Assembly: GCA_013286765.1 (NCBI GenBank)
Contig: JABDFB010000011.1
Coordinates: 2,167 to 36,701 of the forward strand
Length of the DNA: 34,535 nt
From: Deltaproteobacteria bacterium
GTDB lineage: Bacteria; Bdellovibrionota; UBA1018
Direction of reading: 5' to 3'
Shown: piece after piece, positions 1-8,091 of the stretch
Numbering within the stretch: position 1 is the stretch's first letter
How the letters are laid out: every line of letters begins with the position of its first letter
Position numbers and translations under genes: made by a program
Notes under the pieces: generated by a model
Told to the model about the DNA's origin: nothing
The model's database searches: none
The model's input: the letters and a program-made list of their open reading frames with translations, nothing else

Positions 1-927
1 ATAAAATGCACCGTCGGGAGCAATCACATCGATTCTCGGAGCTTTTGTCAAGTTTTCCAGGACGAGATTTCTTCTTTTTCTAAAAGAGGAAACCATTGCT
101 GTAAAATGAGACTCAGGAAGCTTCAGCGCAGCAACACTTGCCCACTGTGCTAAAGCATTTATTCCAGAAGTACTTTGGCCTTGCAATGTAATCATCGCTT
201 GAGTGACATTCTGTTCGGCCACAGACCACCCCACTCGCCAACCCGTCATGGCGGCACTCTTGGACATTCCATTAATCGTAATCGTTCTTGATCTCAGATC
301 CGGTGAAGACTCCAGAAATGAACAAAAGGGTGTATCTCCCAAGATAATTCGATCGTAGATCTCGTCTGAAAGAATCCAGATATCATCAGCGCCAGGCGTC
401 CTGAGTAATACGTCTGCTATTTCAGCAAACTCTTTTCGCGTGTACATAACGCCAGTCGGATTAGACGGCGAATTTAAAATCAGTGCTTTGACTTTGGGAC
501 CCAGAGAATTTTTAAGCTGTTCCGGTTTAATCTTAAAACCCTGAGAATAAGGCGCAGTAATAAATTTTGGAATTCCTCCTGCTATCTTAACCATCTCCGG
601 ATAGCTTAGCCAGTAAGGCGTCGGGATGAGAACTTCGTCGCCTGGATCCAGAATTGCCATAAAAGCATTAAATAAAGCTTGTTTACCGCCATTAGTTACA
701 ACCACGTTTGCGGGGTCCCATGGCTTTACTGCAGCGACTCCGGGCTGCTGTTGGTTTATCTTTTGTGCAATAGCTTTCCTAAGTTCCGGAACTCCTGGCA
801 CGGGCGTGTATTTAGATCGATTGAGAGCGAGAGACTCTTTGATTGCTTCTTTCGCCACCTCGGGAACGGCAAAATCTGGCTCACCCGCAGTAAAATTCAC
901 CACGTCGATTTTCTGGTCCTTCATCAT
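1..927 (-). CDS. Aspartate aminotransferase-like (class I PLP), partial at both ends
   Basis: PLP-dependent class I aminotransferase, most like the cytosolic aspartate/prephenate aminotransferase subgroup, which moves an amino group between an amino acid and a 2-oxoacid. The translation shows the subgroup marks: NFTAGEPDF near the N-terminus, VVTNGGKQALF, LILNSPSNPTG, ILSDEIYD, and the PLP-lysine motif NGMSKSAAMTGWRVGW. The gene leaves the window at position 1, so its C-terminus is missing. The 5' end is odd. Homology continues upstream of the first ATG (927) through VSESATLKLNATVQ to about 974, then stops exactly where a 68-bp foreign segment begins. No ATG, GTG or TTG is available in frame between the upstream in-frame stop (about 1012-1014) and 927. 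About 8-10 native residues and the true start appear to be missing. Family call is firm; the exact substrate and whether the gene is functional are not. Confidence 0.85.
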   Translation of the reverse strand, partial: MMKDQKIDVVNFTAGEPDFAVPEVAKEAIKESLALNRSKYTPVPGVPELRKAIAQKINQQQPGVAAVKPWDPANVVVTNGGKQALFNAFMAILDPGDEVLIPTPYWLSYPEMVKIAGGIPKFITAPYSQGFKIKPEQLKNSLGPKVKALILNSPSNPTGVMYTRKEFAEIADVLLRTPGADDIWILSDEIYDRIILGDTPFCSFLESSPDLRSRTITINGMSKSAAMTGWRVGWSVAEQNVTQAMITLQGQSTSGINALAQWASVAALKLPESHFTAMVSSFRKRRNLVLENLTKAPRIDVIAPDGAFY

Positions 928-974
928 TTGAACGGTGGCATTGAGCTTGAGAGTGGCGCTTTCTGAAACGCCCT

Positions 975-1042
975 GGCGGAAAGTCGTCCTGCAGCATCCA
1001 GACCTCAGTCGTCATTGCAGTTAGTCAATCCAACTCAAAATA
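975..1042. repeat. 68-bp inverted repeat, copy A (between coaD and aminotransferase)
   Basis: These 68 bases are the exact reverse complement of 2247-2314, with no mismatch by eye. Copy A looks like the derived copy, because it interrupts two conserved genes: coaD homology ends at its right edge and aminotransferase homology ends at its left edge. Copy B lies inside one continuous reading frame. The sequence at the right edge (TATTTT on the minus strand) also fits what an intact coaD would need for its next codons, so junction microhomology is possible. Confidence 0.95.
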
Positions 1043-1419
1043 GTCTCAACATCCGGATTGAGTTCTTTATTCATACTCGCCATCATGAATTCATATTCAA
1101 AATCACTGGCAGCTCGCAGTCCCCGGATTACTGCCGAAATGTGGTGTTTGCGGGCATAGTCCATTATCAGACCGGACCATTGGTCTACATGCACGCCTTT
1201 TCGCGAAGCCGTAGCTTCTTTAATCAGTTCGATGCGTTCATCCAGCGCAAAAATAGGACTCTTAGCGCCGGTTCCCGCTACAACAATAGTAATTTCTGAA
1301 AAAAGACTCAGGCTACGATCTAAAATATCGAGGTGCCCGTTGGTAATCGGATCGAAGCTACCCGGGTAAATGGCTTTTCTATTTCTGTTCTTGGCCCTGT
1401 TCTCGGCTTTGTTTTTCAT
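1021..1419 (-). CDS. coaD: Phosphopantetheine adenylyltransferase, C-terminally truncated
   Basis: CoaD transfers AMP from ATP to 4'-phosphopantetheine, the penultimate step of coenzyme A synthesis in the cytoplasm. Visible motifs are AIYPGSFDPITNGH (nucleotidyltransferase TxGH-type site, about residues 16-29) and AVIRGLRAASDFEYEF followed by NPDVET. The family is normally about 160 residues; this frame has 132, including a basic N-terminal extension of about 14 residues. After NPDVETI the expected FL segment, the ISSS-V(K/R) ATP-binding motif and the C-terminal helices are absent. They are replaced by LSWID and a stop read from the 68-bp inverted repeat. Roughly 45 residues are lost. The start overlaps the rsmD 3' end by 41 bases, and no closer start exists. 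Either the gene is broken here or the assembly is wrong; CoaD is normally essential. Confidence 0.9.
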   Translation of the reverse strand: MKNKAENRAKNRNRKAIYPGSFDPITNGHLDILDRSLSLFSEITIVVAGTGAKSPIFALDERIELIKEATASRKGVHVDQWSGLIMDYARKHHISAVIRGLRAASDFEYEFMMASMNKELNPDVETILSWID

Positions 1420-1987
1420 AAGTACTCAGAACACTGTTACCATAGTTCTTTTGACGTACTTTTACAAGAAAGGGAAATCTTTCGGGAAGATCTTGAACAT
1501 GCGATCTACTATGGTAGGCCCATTCCAAGCAAAACTTCCCCTCTGGCTTTAAAAGCTCATCCCACGGAAAAAGCGAAAGAAGTCTCAGCTCCCATCCCTG
1601 TTCGTAAGGGGGATCAGCAAGAATGATATCAAACGGCTCAAATGTTTTGAGTTGATCGAGACCTATTGAAGGCCCCGTCATTTCCATAGAAATTTTTAAT
1701 AGCGATACTTGATCTTCCACTCCTAAGATGGCCACATTTTTTTGAATAGTTTGACAGGCCGATTTTGATTCATCGACAAACACTACTTCTTTTGCGCCAC
1801 GCGAAAGTGCTTCGAAACCAAGCGCACCCGAGCCCGCAAACAGATCCAGCACGCGAGACTCTGTTACATGGGTCTGGAGCGAATTAAATAGAGCCTGGCG
1901 CAGTTTTGACTGAGTGGGTCGCGTTCGTAAATGAGCGGGGGTCTCAAGGGTTATCCCTTTAAAACGTCCACCGGTAAGACGTAGCAT
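1379..1987 (-). CDS. rsmD: 16S rRNA (guanine(966)-N2)-methyltransferase
   Basis: RsmD methylates N2 of G966 in 16S rRNA using S-adenosylmethionine. The 202-aa protein has the usual family length and motifs: the N-terminal LRLTGGRFKGITL and RTRPTQSKLRQALFNSL, SAM-binding motif I VLDLFAGSGALGFEALSRGA, the acidic residue after it (VFVDES), and the catalytic DIILADPPY. The C-terminal tail, rich in Lys, Glu and Gln, overlaps the start of coaD. The rsmD-coaD order is common in bacteria. It starts 5 bases after the stop of the upstream Ala/Pro-rich gene, so the two are probably co-transcribed and coupled. Confidence 0.95.
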   Translation of the reverse strand: MLRLTGGRFKGITLETPAHLRTRPTQSKLRQALFNSLQTHVTESRVLDLFAGSGALGFEALSRGAKEVVFVDESKSACQTIQKNVAILGVEDQVSLLKISMEMTGPSIGLDQLKTFEPFDIILADPPYEQGWELRLLSLFPWDELLKPEGKFCLEWAYHSRSHVQDLPERFPFLVKVRQKNYGNSVLSTYEKQSREQGQEQK

Positions 1988-1992
1988 GAGCG

Positions 1993-2640
1993 CTATGGTA
2001 CTTTTTTTAGATTCGACTGTCGAGCGGGTATTCTGAATTCCATTCCATCTCCCGTCTCAAGATGGATACCTTCTGGAGTGAAACGGACGGTTACTTCATC
2101 GCCACCTTCGTGTCTGAGGCAGATAGTAATTTGACCCTGGAGGTCCATGGAGACCGATCCAGCAGAAGATGAATCGCCAGAAGAACTGAATGAACCAGAT
2201 TGTTTGCCAGAACTCTGCTTGGGCGCAGGAGCCACGGATGCCGGAGTATTTTGAGTTGGATTGACTAACTGCAATGACGACTGAGGTCTGGATGCTGCAG
2301 GACGACTTTCCGCCGGGGCACTCGCGGATGCCGAAGTTTGAACGGGCGCCGAGACATTTTGCTTGGGGGCTGGCGTGGGTGCAGACGCGGGCACAGAGGT
2401 CGGAGCAGTCGCAGCAGGAGTAGTACCGCCAGCTACACCAATCGCAGCGTCGTCTTCCAAGAGTGCCTCAGGATTGAGATCTAACCCTGGATCAGGCATT
2501 GCGGTCATCTTCTCTTGTAAGTCATCAATTTCACTCATGATCTGCTCTAGCTCTTTCGAATCAATCTTCGAATCGAGACTAAGATCTTCAGAAGATGGCT
2601 TAGCTGACTTTTCTGCTTCTGGAGTGACCTTGTTTGACAT
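1993..2640 (-). CDS. Hypothetical Ala/Pro/Ser-rich protein
   Basis: A 215-aa protein I do not recognise. The N-terminal 60 residues are charged and helical (KELEQIMSEIDDLQEKM suggests a short coiled coil). The middle, about 75-150, is low-complexity Ala/Pro/Ser/Gln. The C-terminal 45 residues look like a small beta domain (GQITICLRHEGGDEVTVRF, then EGIHLETGDGMEFRIP). There is no signal peptide. I chose the ATG at 2640 because it follows AGGAG at 6-base spacing; a longer frame from 2658 would place that Shine-Dalgarno inside the coding sequence. It heads the rsmD-coaD-aminotransferase run. The low-complexity part contains copy B of the 68-bp inverted repeat. Confidence 0.8.
   Translation of the reverse strand: MSNKVTPEAEKSAKPSSEDLSLDSKIDSKELEQIMSEIDDLQEKMTAMPDPGLDLNPEALLEDDAAIGVAGGTTPAATAPTSVPASAPTPAPKQNVSAPVQTSASASAPAESRPAASRPQSSLQLVNPTQNTPASVAPAPKQSSGKQSGSFSSSGDSSSAGSVSMDLQGQITICLRHEGGDEVTVRFTPEGIHLETGDGMEFRIPARQSNLKKVP
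2247..2314. repeat. 68-bp inverted repeat, copy B (within hypothetical gene)
   Basis: Exact inverted partner of 975-1042. On the minus strand it reads through the Ala/Pro/Ser linker of the hypothetical protein (SRPAASRPQSSLQLVNPTQN) without breaking the frame, so it is probably the source copy. The two copies are separated by about 1.2 kb containing rsmD and most of coaD. Confidence 0.95.
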
Positions 2641-2769
2641 ACTAGCTCCTGAAATCAAGATCGGCTAAAAATGAAAAGAACTTAAAAATTCATTCCTCAC
2701 GGAGTGTCAGTCTTTTTTTCTCGCAAATAGAAATGCTTCGTTGGTATTTACTTTTGTGTCTTATGGAAA

Positions 2770-5601
2770 ATGGAGATAATTTCAAAACCTGTGTCAGATC
2801 ATTTTTTTACGGATTCTCTTATTGACTCAAGCAGACTAAGTGGCTCTATTTCCGACGATATGCGGTCTTTCATGACGCAAATGGTCGAATTTGAAGACCA
2901 TCCCACTTCTGCACCTCCTGTAACCCCTGTGCCAGGTGGAACTGGGCCTGCGTCTGCGCGGGAAAAGCCTGCACCTCAAATTTTATCTCCGGCGATTCCT
3001 CAGCCTCATGCTTCCGCGCCCAATGCTCCCGCTTCTGATATTCCGGCGATGGTAAGTATTACTGCCAGTATTTTGCATGATCTGGAAATGAACCTGCCTA
3101 AACTCCTCGGTTTAAATCCCAGTCGCCGACAGGCGATCGCACAGCATCTCGATCATTTGGCCGGTATAAACGCTCCTGCTTCGAGCCCTCCCGACGAAGC
3201 CATGGGAAGACTGCGCCGATGGATCGAAGGGTCTCGAACTCCCGCACAAAATAACGCACTCAAAACCTATTTTGAAGAAGTCGCTGTGATCTGCCTTGGT
3301 CAGGCCCTTCTACTCAAGAACTGGTCGGATCGCGGTATGCGCAAATGGAATGAGTCGGATCTGGGTCGGCTCAACTGGGCCCTGAGCACTGCTCTCAAAT
3401 CGCATGTCCCGCTAGACAGAGAAGGGTGGCATATTACGCGCCCGAATTTTTACTCCTGGTATAACCCCGGGACACCGATTCAAAAAGAAATCTGGAAAGC
3501 ACTTGAGTCTTGGAAAATCTCGGACGAAGGACCGACTCTCCTTTACCATCTTCTCAATCCAGCTCGCAGAGCGCGCCCAGAATTTCCAGAACCGGCCGGA
3601 TATGATTCACGATTTTACAAAGAGTTGTGGAAGTGTGTAGAGGACTACGGCTTCAATCCAAATCCGGACACTGGTTTTTTGAAACGACAAAAAATCGTAT
3701 TTTCTCCGACACTCAGAGATGGCTCACTGGTGCGAACCGGCCCCCCCACTCTCACCTGGGTCGGATTGGAACCCTCGGCGTTTCAACTCATGCTCGCAGA
3801 ACTCATGCAAATATGGTGGGGACCTGCGGCTCCGCCTCTTTGGTCCGCGGGAACGGGATTAGAAGTGCACGCGAAAGACCAGCTCGCTTTTGCGCTTAGT
3901 TCTCCAAAACCTTCGCTGATTTGTCGAATTGCGGAAATGGAAGCATGCGAAGCTGCTTTTGTTTTAGAAGAACAAATTGTACGGGCTCAAGGGAGACAAG
4001 TCACCGCGATTCGTTTTAAAGAGCAGCTGGATCACTTGCCCTACTTTAAAAAAATTCGATCTTCGGGCACCAGTCTTGGCGATCTGCAGGCGTGTGTAGC
4101 TTTGAGTAAGCTTCGGCCGGGCGGGTTGCTTTGGTGGGCGCGCGAAGAGGTTTTATCAGTCAAAGACGGGACAGAAGTGCTGAATTTTCTGCTCGAGCGA
4201 GCAAAACTGCTATGTGAATGGGATTTTTCAGAACTAGAGCACACGCTGCCCTCAGCGCTGCCTCTCTTTCCCAAACATCTTTATTTGTTTCAGAAAGAAA
4301 CAAATATCGAAGCCCGACTCTCGCATCGACCCATGCGACGTTCTATTCAAGGTCAACTCCGAAGTCATGTGGAGCTTCCATTATTACTCACAGATGCCCT
4401 GAAATCCCCAGTAAATTCAGCGCCGCACTCAGCATCATCCAACGGGAATAGTCACCAACTGTCTGTCCCAGCCAAAGCCCACTGGAAGATGATTTCGCAC
4501 TTAAGTCCGACTCCCCAAAAAGACTGGCTAGAAAAGTGGCCTAATCCGGCTTCGCAATCACTCATTCGAAAACTCGATCAGTTGCGAAGTGCTTCACTGC
4601 CTTTGGCAAATTTTACAACTATTCGGCCGACCCCTGACGGCGATTCGGAACGTAGCGGAGCTTGGTCGGTCCATTTTTCAATGAAAGGGTTTTGGATTTC
4701 TGCGGAATGGGACCCCAATGAAGGGCGAAAACTGGTAGCTCAACCGCTGCCAACGCCCGATCGCGAAGCGCGAGGATCCGGATTTCTAGTACTTCTTCCT
4801 GATGAGACGTGGGTCGCACCACTGAGTATCTATCTCATGTCGTCATCGGTGAATCACTGGTTAGAGCAAAATGCAGAACGACGAGGCGAACGTTGGGTTC
4901 TTAAGGAACAGGTGGTGAAATGGATTCCAGTTCCCAGAAACCTGCTCAAAGTCCTGCGTGCACCATCTGCACTCGAGGAAGACGATAACCCATCTTTTGT
5001 ACTGCCTTTGCCGGGACAGTGGGAAAGGCTGGCAGCCGAAGCCGGTGAAAGACCTCAGATGGTTCGCCAAGCTTTGGCTGAACTGCCCCAAGACGAATCA
5101 CATCGTCATATTCATGCGACCTTATTCGTGCGGGCTGCTTTGGCACTCGATCATATTCGAGCAGGGCAGAGTCGACTCCTTTCTCTAGTGAATGGCGAAG
5201 GACGAATTCGTTGGAGAGAATTGATCGAGGTTTTGCCTAAGGCGGAGTGTGTTCCTCTGACAATTCATTCTAGAATACGGATGTCGGGAAGCATGCCTCC
5301 CCATATTCCGATCCATCGCATGGAACGAGTCAAATCGCCCGCGCCCGGAATCCTTCTAGCGACAGAGACCGGCTTTAACTTGACGATTACGATTGATGCT
5401 CCCCTACTGCTGACAATTCTTTGGGAGATGCTGGAGGGATTGTCTCATCCAACTTGGAATGAAATTCTACAGTATGTACGGATTCCCAAAAAAGTGGAAC
5501 TCGCTGAAAGTACAGCATTCGAAGTCTTACGCTGTCATGCAGAGCAGACGACTCAAATGAAGGAGTTGCAAGCATTGCTTGATACGTGTCAACTGTTTTA
5601 G
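2770..5601 (+). CDS. Large hypothetical protein, first gene of a three-gene run
   Basis: A 943-aa soluble protein with no signal peptide or membrane segment that I can see. I do not recognise the family. Residues 1-40 are followed by a Pro/Ala-rich linker (about 45-95), then a long mixed alpha/beta body. Around residues 445-462 it reads LRPGGLLWWAREEVL and about 80 residues later GQLRSHVELPLLL. This is faintly like the late strands of Rossmann methyltransferases, but no glycine-rich SAM motif or NPPY/DPPY is seen, so I do not assign that function. The Shine-Dalgarno before 2770 is weak. The next gene starts 19 bases downstream, which implies one transcript. The gene is divergent from the minus-strand housekeeping run, so 2641-2769 should hold promoters for both. 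Confidence 0.85.
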   Translation: MEIISKPVSDHFFTDSLIDSSRLSGSISDDMRSFMTQMVEFEDHPTSAPPVTPVPGGTGPASAREKPAPQILSPAIPQPHASAPNAPASDIPAMVSITASILHDLEMNLPKLLGLNPSRRQAIAQHLDHLAGINAPASSPPDEAMGRLRRWIEGSRTPAQNNALKTYFEEVAVICLGQALLLKNWSDRGMRKWNESDLGRLNWALSTALKSHVPLDREGWHITRPNFYSWYNPGTPIQKEIWKALESWKISDEGPTLLYHLLNPARRARPEFPEPAGYDSRFYKELWKCVEDYGFNPNPDTGFLKRQKIVFSPTLRDGSLVRTGPPTLTWVGLEPSAFQLMLAELMQIWWGPAAPPLWSAGTGLEVHAKDQLAFALSSPKPSLICRIAEMEACEAAFVLEEQIVRAQGRQVTAIRFKEQLDHLPYFKKIRSSGTSLGDLQACVALSKLRPGGLLWWAREEVLSVKDGTEVLNFLLERAKLLCEWDFSELEHTLPSALPLFPKHLYLFQKETNIEARLSHRPMRRSIQGQLRSHVELPLLLTDALKSPVNSAPHSASSNGNSHQLSVPAKAHWKMISHLSPTPQKDWLEKWPNPASQSLIRKLDQLRSASLPLANFTTIRPTPDGDSERSGAWSVHFSMKGFWISAEWDPNEGRKLVAQPLPTPDREARGSGFLVLLPDETWVAPLSIYLMSSSVNHWLEQNAERRGERWVLKEQVVKWIPVPRNLLKVLRAPSALEEDDNPSFVLPLPGQWERLAAEAGERPQMVRQALAELPQDESHRHIHATLFVRAALALDHIRAGQSRLLSLVNGEGRIRWRELIEVLPKAECVPLTIHSRIRMSGSMPPHIPIHRMERVKSPAPGILLATETGFNLTITIDAPLLLTILWEMLEGLSHPTWNEILQYVRIPKKVELAESTAFEVLRCHAEQTTQMKELQALLDTCQLF

Positions 5602-5620
5602 GGTTTGATACAATAGCTTC

Positions 5621-6289
5621 ATGATGAGAGAGCATGCTTGGCACCAGCGGTATCCGTTTAATGAACAGAAACAGATCTATCAAAATCTAGTCGATCTCCA
5701 CCTCATCACAGAGAGTTGGATAAAATCGGAAGATTCCATAGGAATGTCTTATAGAATTCCACCGTTCGAAGATTCGCCTTTAGAAGATCAATGGCCTGAA
5801 GAGTTCTTAGTTCACGTTTTCAATAAAGTATGGGGGGCACAGGCCAGCTTCTTGGCAAAAAATATTAATTCGCTGCAGTCGTTTCGCTCTAGTTGCTTCA
5901 AGTTGGGCGTAGAATGCGCTCAACGGCGTTGGCCGCTTCAAACCAAGGCTGGCCAGCAAAGTCTGGTATCGATTTATCACTCTTTATTTAATAGTCCTTT
6001 ATCGGGTTTTCCGTATCGACTCGGTTTTTTGCCTCGGCGCTTGACTGCACAGGAAGTTCAGATTGAGCTTCATGCATGCCCGCACCAACTACCCTTATTG
6101 CCTGAAGTTGGAAAAGTCGCCGATCCTCTCTGCGATCTCCACGGTGAGTGGATTAAAGGGTTTGTGATTGCACTCAACTCGGGGATTCAGTTTGAACAAG
6201 TTGCCCATCAAACAAAAAATTCCAAGACCAATCAAAGATGTATTCAAATCTGGCATCTAAACCATGAAAACAAAGAAAACAAAGAATAA
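5621..6289 (+). CDS. Hypothetical Cys/His protein, possibly V4R / ATC-hydrolase-like
   Basis: A 222-aa cytoplasmic protein. The C-terminal third holds ACPHQ, then about 20 residues on PLCDLHGEWIKGF, then CIQIWHL. This spacing (Cys-Pro, an LCxL...W..G block, a late Cys before a beta strand) resembles the end of V4R and aminothiazoline-carboxylate-hydrolase-like domains, some of which bind metal or small molecules. That is a pattern resemblance only. The start at 5621 is a double ATG without a clear Shine-Dalgarno. It lies 19 bases after the 943-aa gene, and its end overlaps the ChaN-like gene by 26 bases, so translation of all three is probably coupled. Confidence 0.75.
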   Translation: MMREHAWHQRYPFNEQKQIYQNLVDLHLITESWIKSEDSIGMSYRIPPFEDSPLEDQWPEEFLVHVFNKVWGAQASFLAKNINSLQSFRSSCFKLGVECAQRRWPLQTKAGQQSLVSIYHSLFNSPLSGFPYRLGFLPRRLTAQEVQIELHACPHQLPLLPEVGKVADPLCDLHGEWIKGFVIALNSGIQFEQVAHQTKNSKTNQRCIQIWHLNHENKENKE

Positions 6290-8033
6290 AAATCTTTCTA
6301 AAACGATTCAGCTACAAAAGAAAATTTACTCGTCACTAAAGAAGCAAGTGGATATCGTTTTGGGTGCGACGCCCCACTCTATTCAAAGATATAAAAAAGA
6401 AAACCACGTCGATTTGCACACCTCTCAACGTAAGAAACTAGAACCCGTCTCCAAAGAAGCACTCATCTCGGCTCTGGTCGCGTCCGACGTAAGTCTGATC
6501 GGTGATTTTCACACCCTCCGGGAAGCCCAAAGAACAGCTCTGCGTTTGATTGAAAGCGCAGTTGAGACAACACGCAAAAATCAGAAGGACAGCCAGAGGG
6601 ACAGCCCGACGGTTTGGGTTATTGGAATCGAATTTATCTCTAGTCAGTTTCAAAAAGAATTAGACCAGTTTCAGGCCGAGGAAATTACACTGGCGGTTTT
6701 TCATCAGGCGATTTCTTACAATGATAGCTGGGGCTTTCCGTGGTCCCATTACGAGCCACTTTTTACCTGGGCTAAAGAAAATAAAATTAGGTTAATTGCT
6801 CTGAACCGACCCAAGCTCGGCTTCTTTAAGGCGGAGAACCACAAAGAGCTCCTGGAGCGGGATCAATGGGCTGCGGGTATTATTACCGATATTTTTTACA
6901 ACGAACTAATTTCAAAAAAAGCAAATTCTCAGTCCAATCCTAAAACAGTTCTCAAGATGGTTGTTCTTTTTGGTGAGCACCATATCGGCACCCCGCACCT
7001 GCCCCTTCAAATAAAAAAAATTTCTCACTCACTACTAAAGAAGCCATTATCTTGTCTTTCGATCTACCAAAATGAAGATGACCTTTACTGGCGTGTGACA
7101 GAAGCATTTCGGGGTTTTGATGTCTCAGCGATTCAACTGAATGCTCATGCATTTTGTATTTTTTCTAGTCCTCCTTGGACAAAGCTCCAGTCTATTTTGA
7201 CTTGGGCTGAGGGCAGCTCGGGCGAATCATTAGACGAATGGGATGTGGATTATCTTTCACTTTTCCAAAACTACACACGTTTTATTTGTGACTTTCTGGG
7301 TGTGAATTCGCCATCGCTAGATCATTTGACGATTGAGACCATTGGCAATATTGGAGGCATAAAGAATATTCTGAAAAATCCTTTAGATCAGCGCCTGGTA
7401 CAGCTGCACATCCAAAATAATATTAGACTAATGATTCCCAAAAAAAATATTATTTACCTTGGGACCCCTTCTTCTAATCGAGTTGCAGAAATGGCCGGAA
7501 TTTATCTTTTGAGAAGCGTTATGGGTACCGACCATCTCTTTAATTTGAGTACAGATGATTTCTATCGTCTGATTTTGGAAGGGTCTTTTGGCTATTTTGC
7601 AAGTCTTCTCATTAATCCCAAACGAAAATGCGATTTACTAGAGGACCATCAAAGAAGGCTTCGCCGGCTGAACAGAGAGCGCGAGGCTTTTCCGGGTGAA
7701 CGCGACGCAAGGCGACTCACAATTAAGTTCTTGCAGGACAGAGGTTCAAAACGTTCGCAAAAAAGTCTGGGGGCAGCTTTGGCTCTCGAAAAAATCGTCA
7801 CAAGGAAAGGCCAAGCTTTTTCTACAATGATTGCGGCAAAATATATTGGGCAAATCTTGGGCAAAAAGCTGCATCAAGCAGTAGTCGCAGGGACCTTTCC
7901 GATCGCGTTTTTGAAGACGGAGTTTCTCGTCACGTCTGGTGGCGTGGCTTCACATTTTCAATCGCGAGTGACCAATCTCTCCCAAATGATCGCTGGCATT
8001 AAACTGGAGGAAGCTGAATCACAGATTTTGTGA
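6264..8033 (+). CDS. ChaN-domain protein (haem-binding uptake, Tiki superfamily) with long extension
   Basis: A 589-aa protein. Residues about 60-250 match the ChaN/Tiki-like fold: VSLIGDFHTLREAQRTAL, IGIEFIS followed by an acidic helix, SWGFPWSHYEPLFTWAKEN, IRLIALNR and LFGEHHIGTPHLP. The Asp-Phe-His and Gly-Glu-His-His motifs are the conserved polar residues of this family, whose known members (Campylobacter ChaN) bind haem and are lipoproteins. This one has a Lys-rich N-terminus and no signal peptide, so it is probably cytoplasmic. The remaining ~300 residues are unrecognised; the C-terminal part is basic with many Arg (RRLRRLNRERE). It overlaps the preceding gene by 26 bases and is last in the run, ending just before the hairpin region. 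Confidence 0.75.
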   Translation: MKTKKTKNKNLSKTIQLQKKIYSSLKKQVDIVLGATPHSIQRYKKENHVDLHTSQRKKLEPVSKEALISALVASDVSLIGDFHTLREAQRTALRLIESAVETTRKNQKDSQRDSPTVWVIGIEFISSQFQKELDQFQAEEITLAVFHQAISYNDSWGFPWSHYEPLFTWAKENKIRLIALNRPKLGFFKAENHKELLERDQWAAGIITDIFYNELISKKANSQSNPKTVLKMVVLFGEHHIGTPHLPLQIKKISHSLLKKPLSCLSIYQNEDDLYWRVTEAFRGFDVSAIQLNAHAFCIFSSPPWTKLQSILTWAEGSSGESLDEWDVDYLSLFQNYTRFICDFLGVNSPSLDHLTIETIGNIGGIKNILKNPLDQRLVQLHIQNNIRLMIPKKNIIYLGTPSSNRVAEMAGIYLLRSVMGTDHLFNLSTDDFYRLILEGSFGYFASLLINPKRKCDLLEDHQRRLRRLNREREAFPGERDARRLTIKFLQDRGSKRSQKSLGAALALEKIVTRKGQAFSTMIAAKYIGQILGKKLHQAVVAGTFPIAFLKTEFLVTSGGVASHFQSRVTNLSQMIAGIKLEEAESQIL

Positions 8034-8058
8034 TGGCACAACTCTCAGCGACGTCGTA

Positions 8059-8078
8059 GGTACCACTACTGAGGTACC
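8059..8078. repeat. Small stem-loop with paired GGTACC boxes
   Basis: Two GGTACC hexamers 8 bases apart can pair with each other. Flanking GTC (8053-8055) and GAC (8079-8081) could extend the stem with a bulge. It lies 25 bases after the ChaN-like gene and just ahead of the much larger hairpin. There is no T-run after it, so it is not a textbook terminator. Confidence 0.5.
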
Positions 8079-8091
8079 GACAGAATATCGA

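Noticed and set aside
1043..2246. Invertible segment (phase switch) between the two 68-bp inverted repeats
   Set aside because: I traced the flipped form: neither orientation gives an intact coaD or aminotransferase, and no recombinase gene or recognition site is near. A switch that always breaks an essential gene is unlikely.
2770..5601. DNA methyltransferase assignment for the 943-aa protein
   Set aside because: Only LRPGGLLWW and a later motif hint at it. No SAM-binding glycine motif and no NPPY/DPPY catalytic motif are visible.
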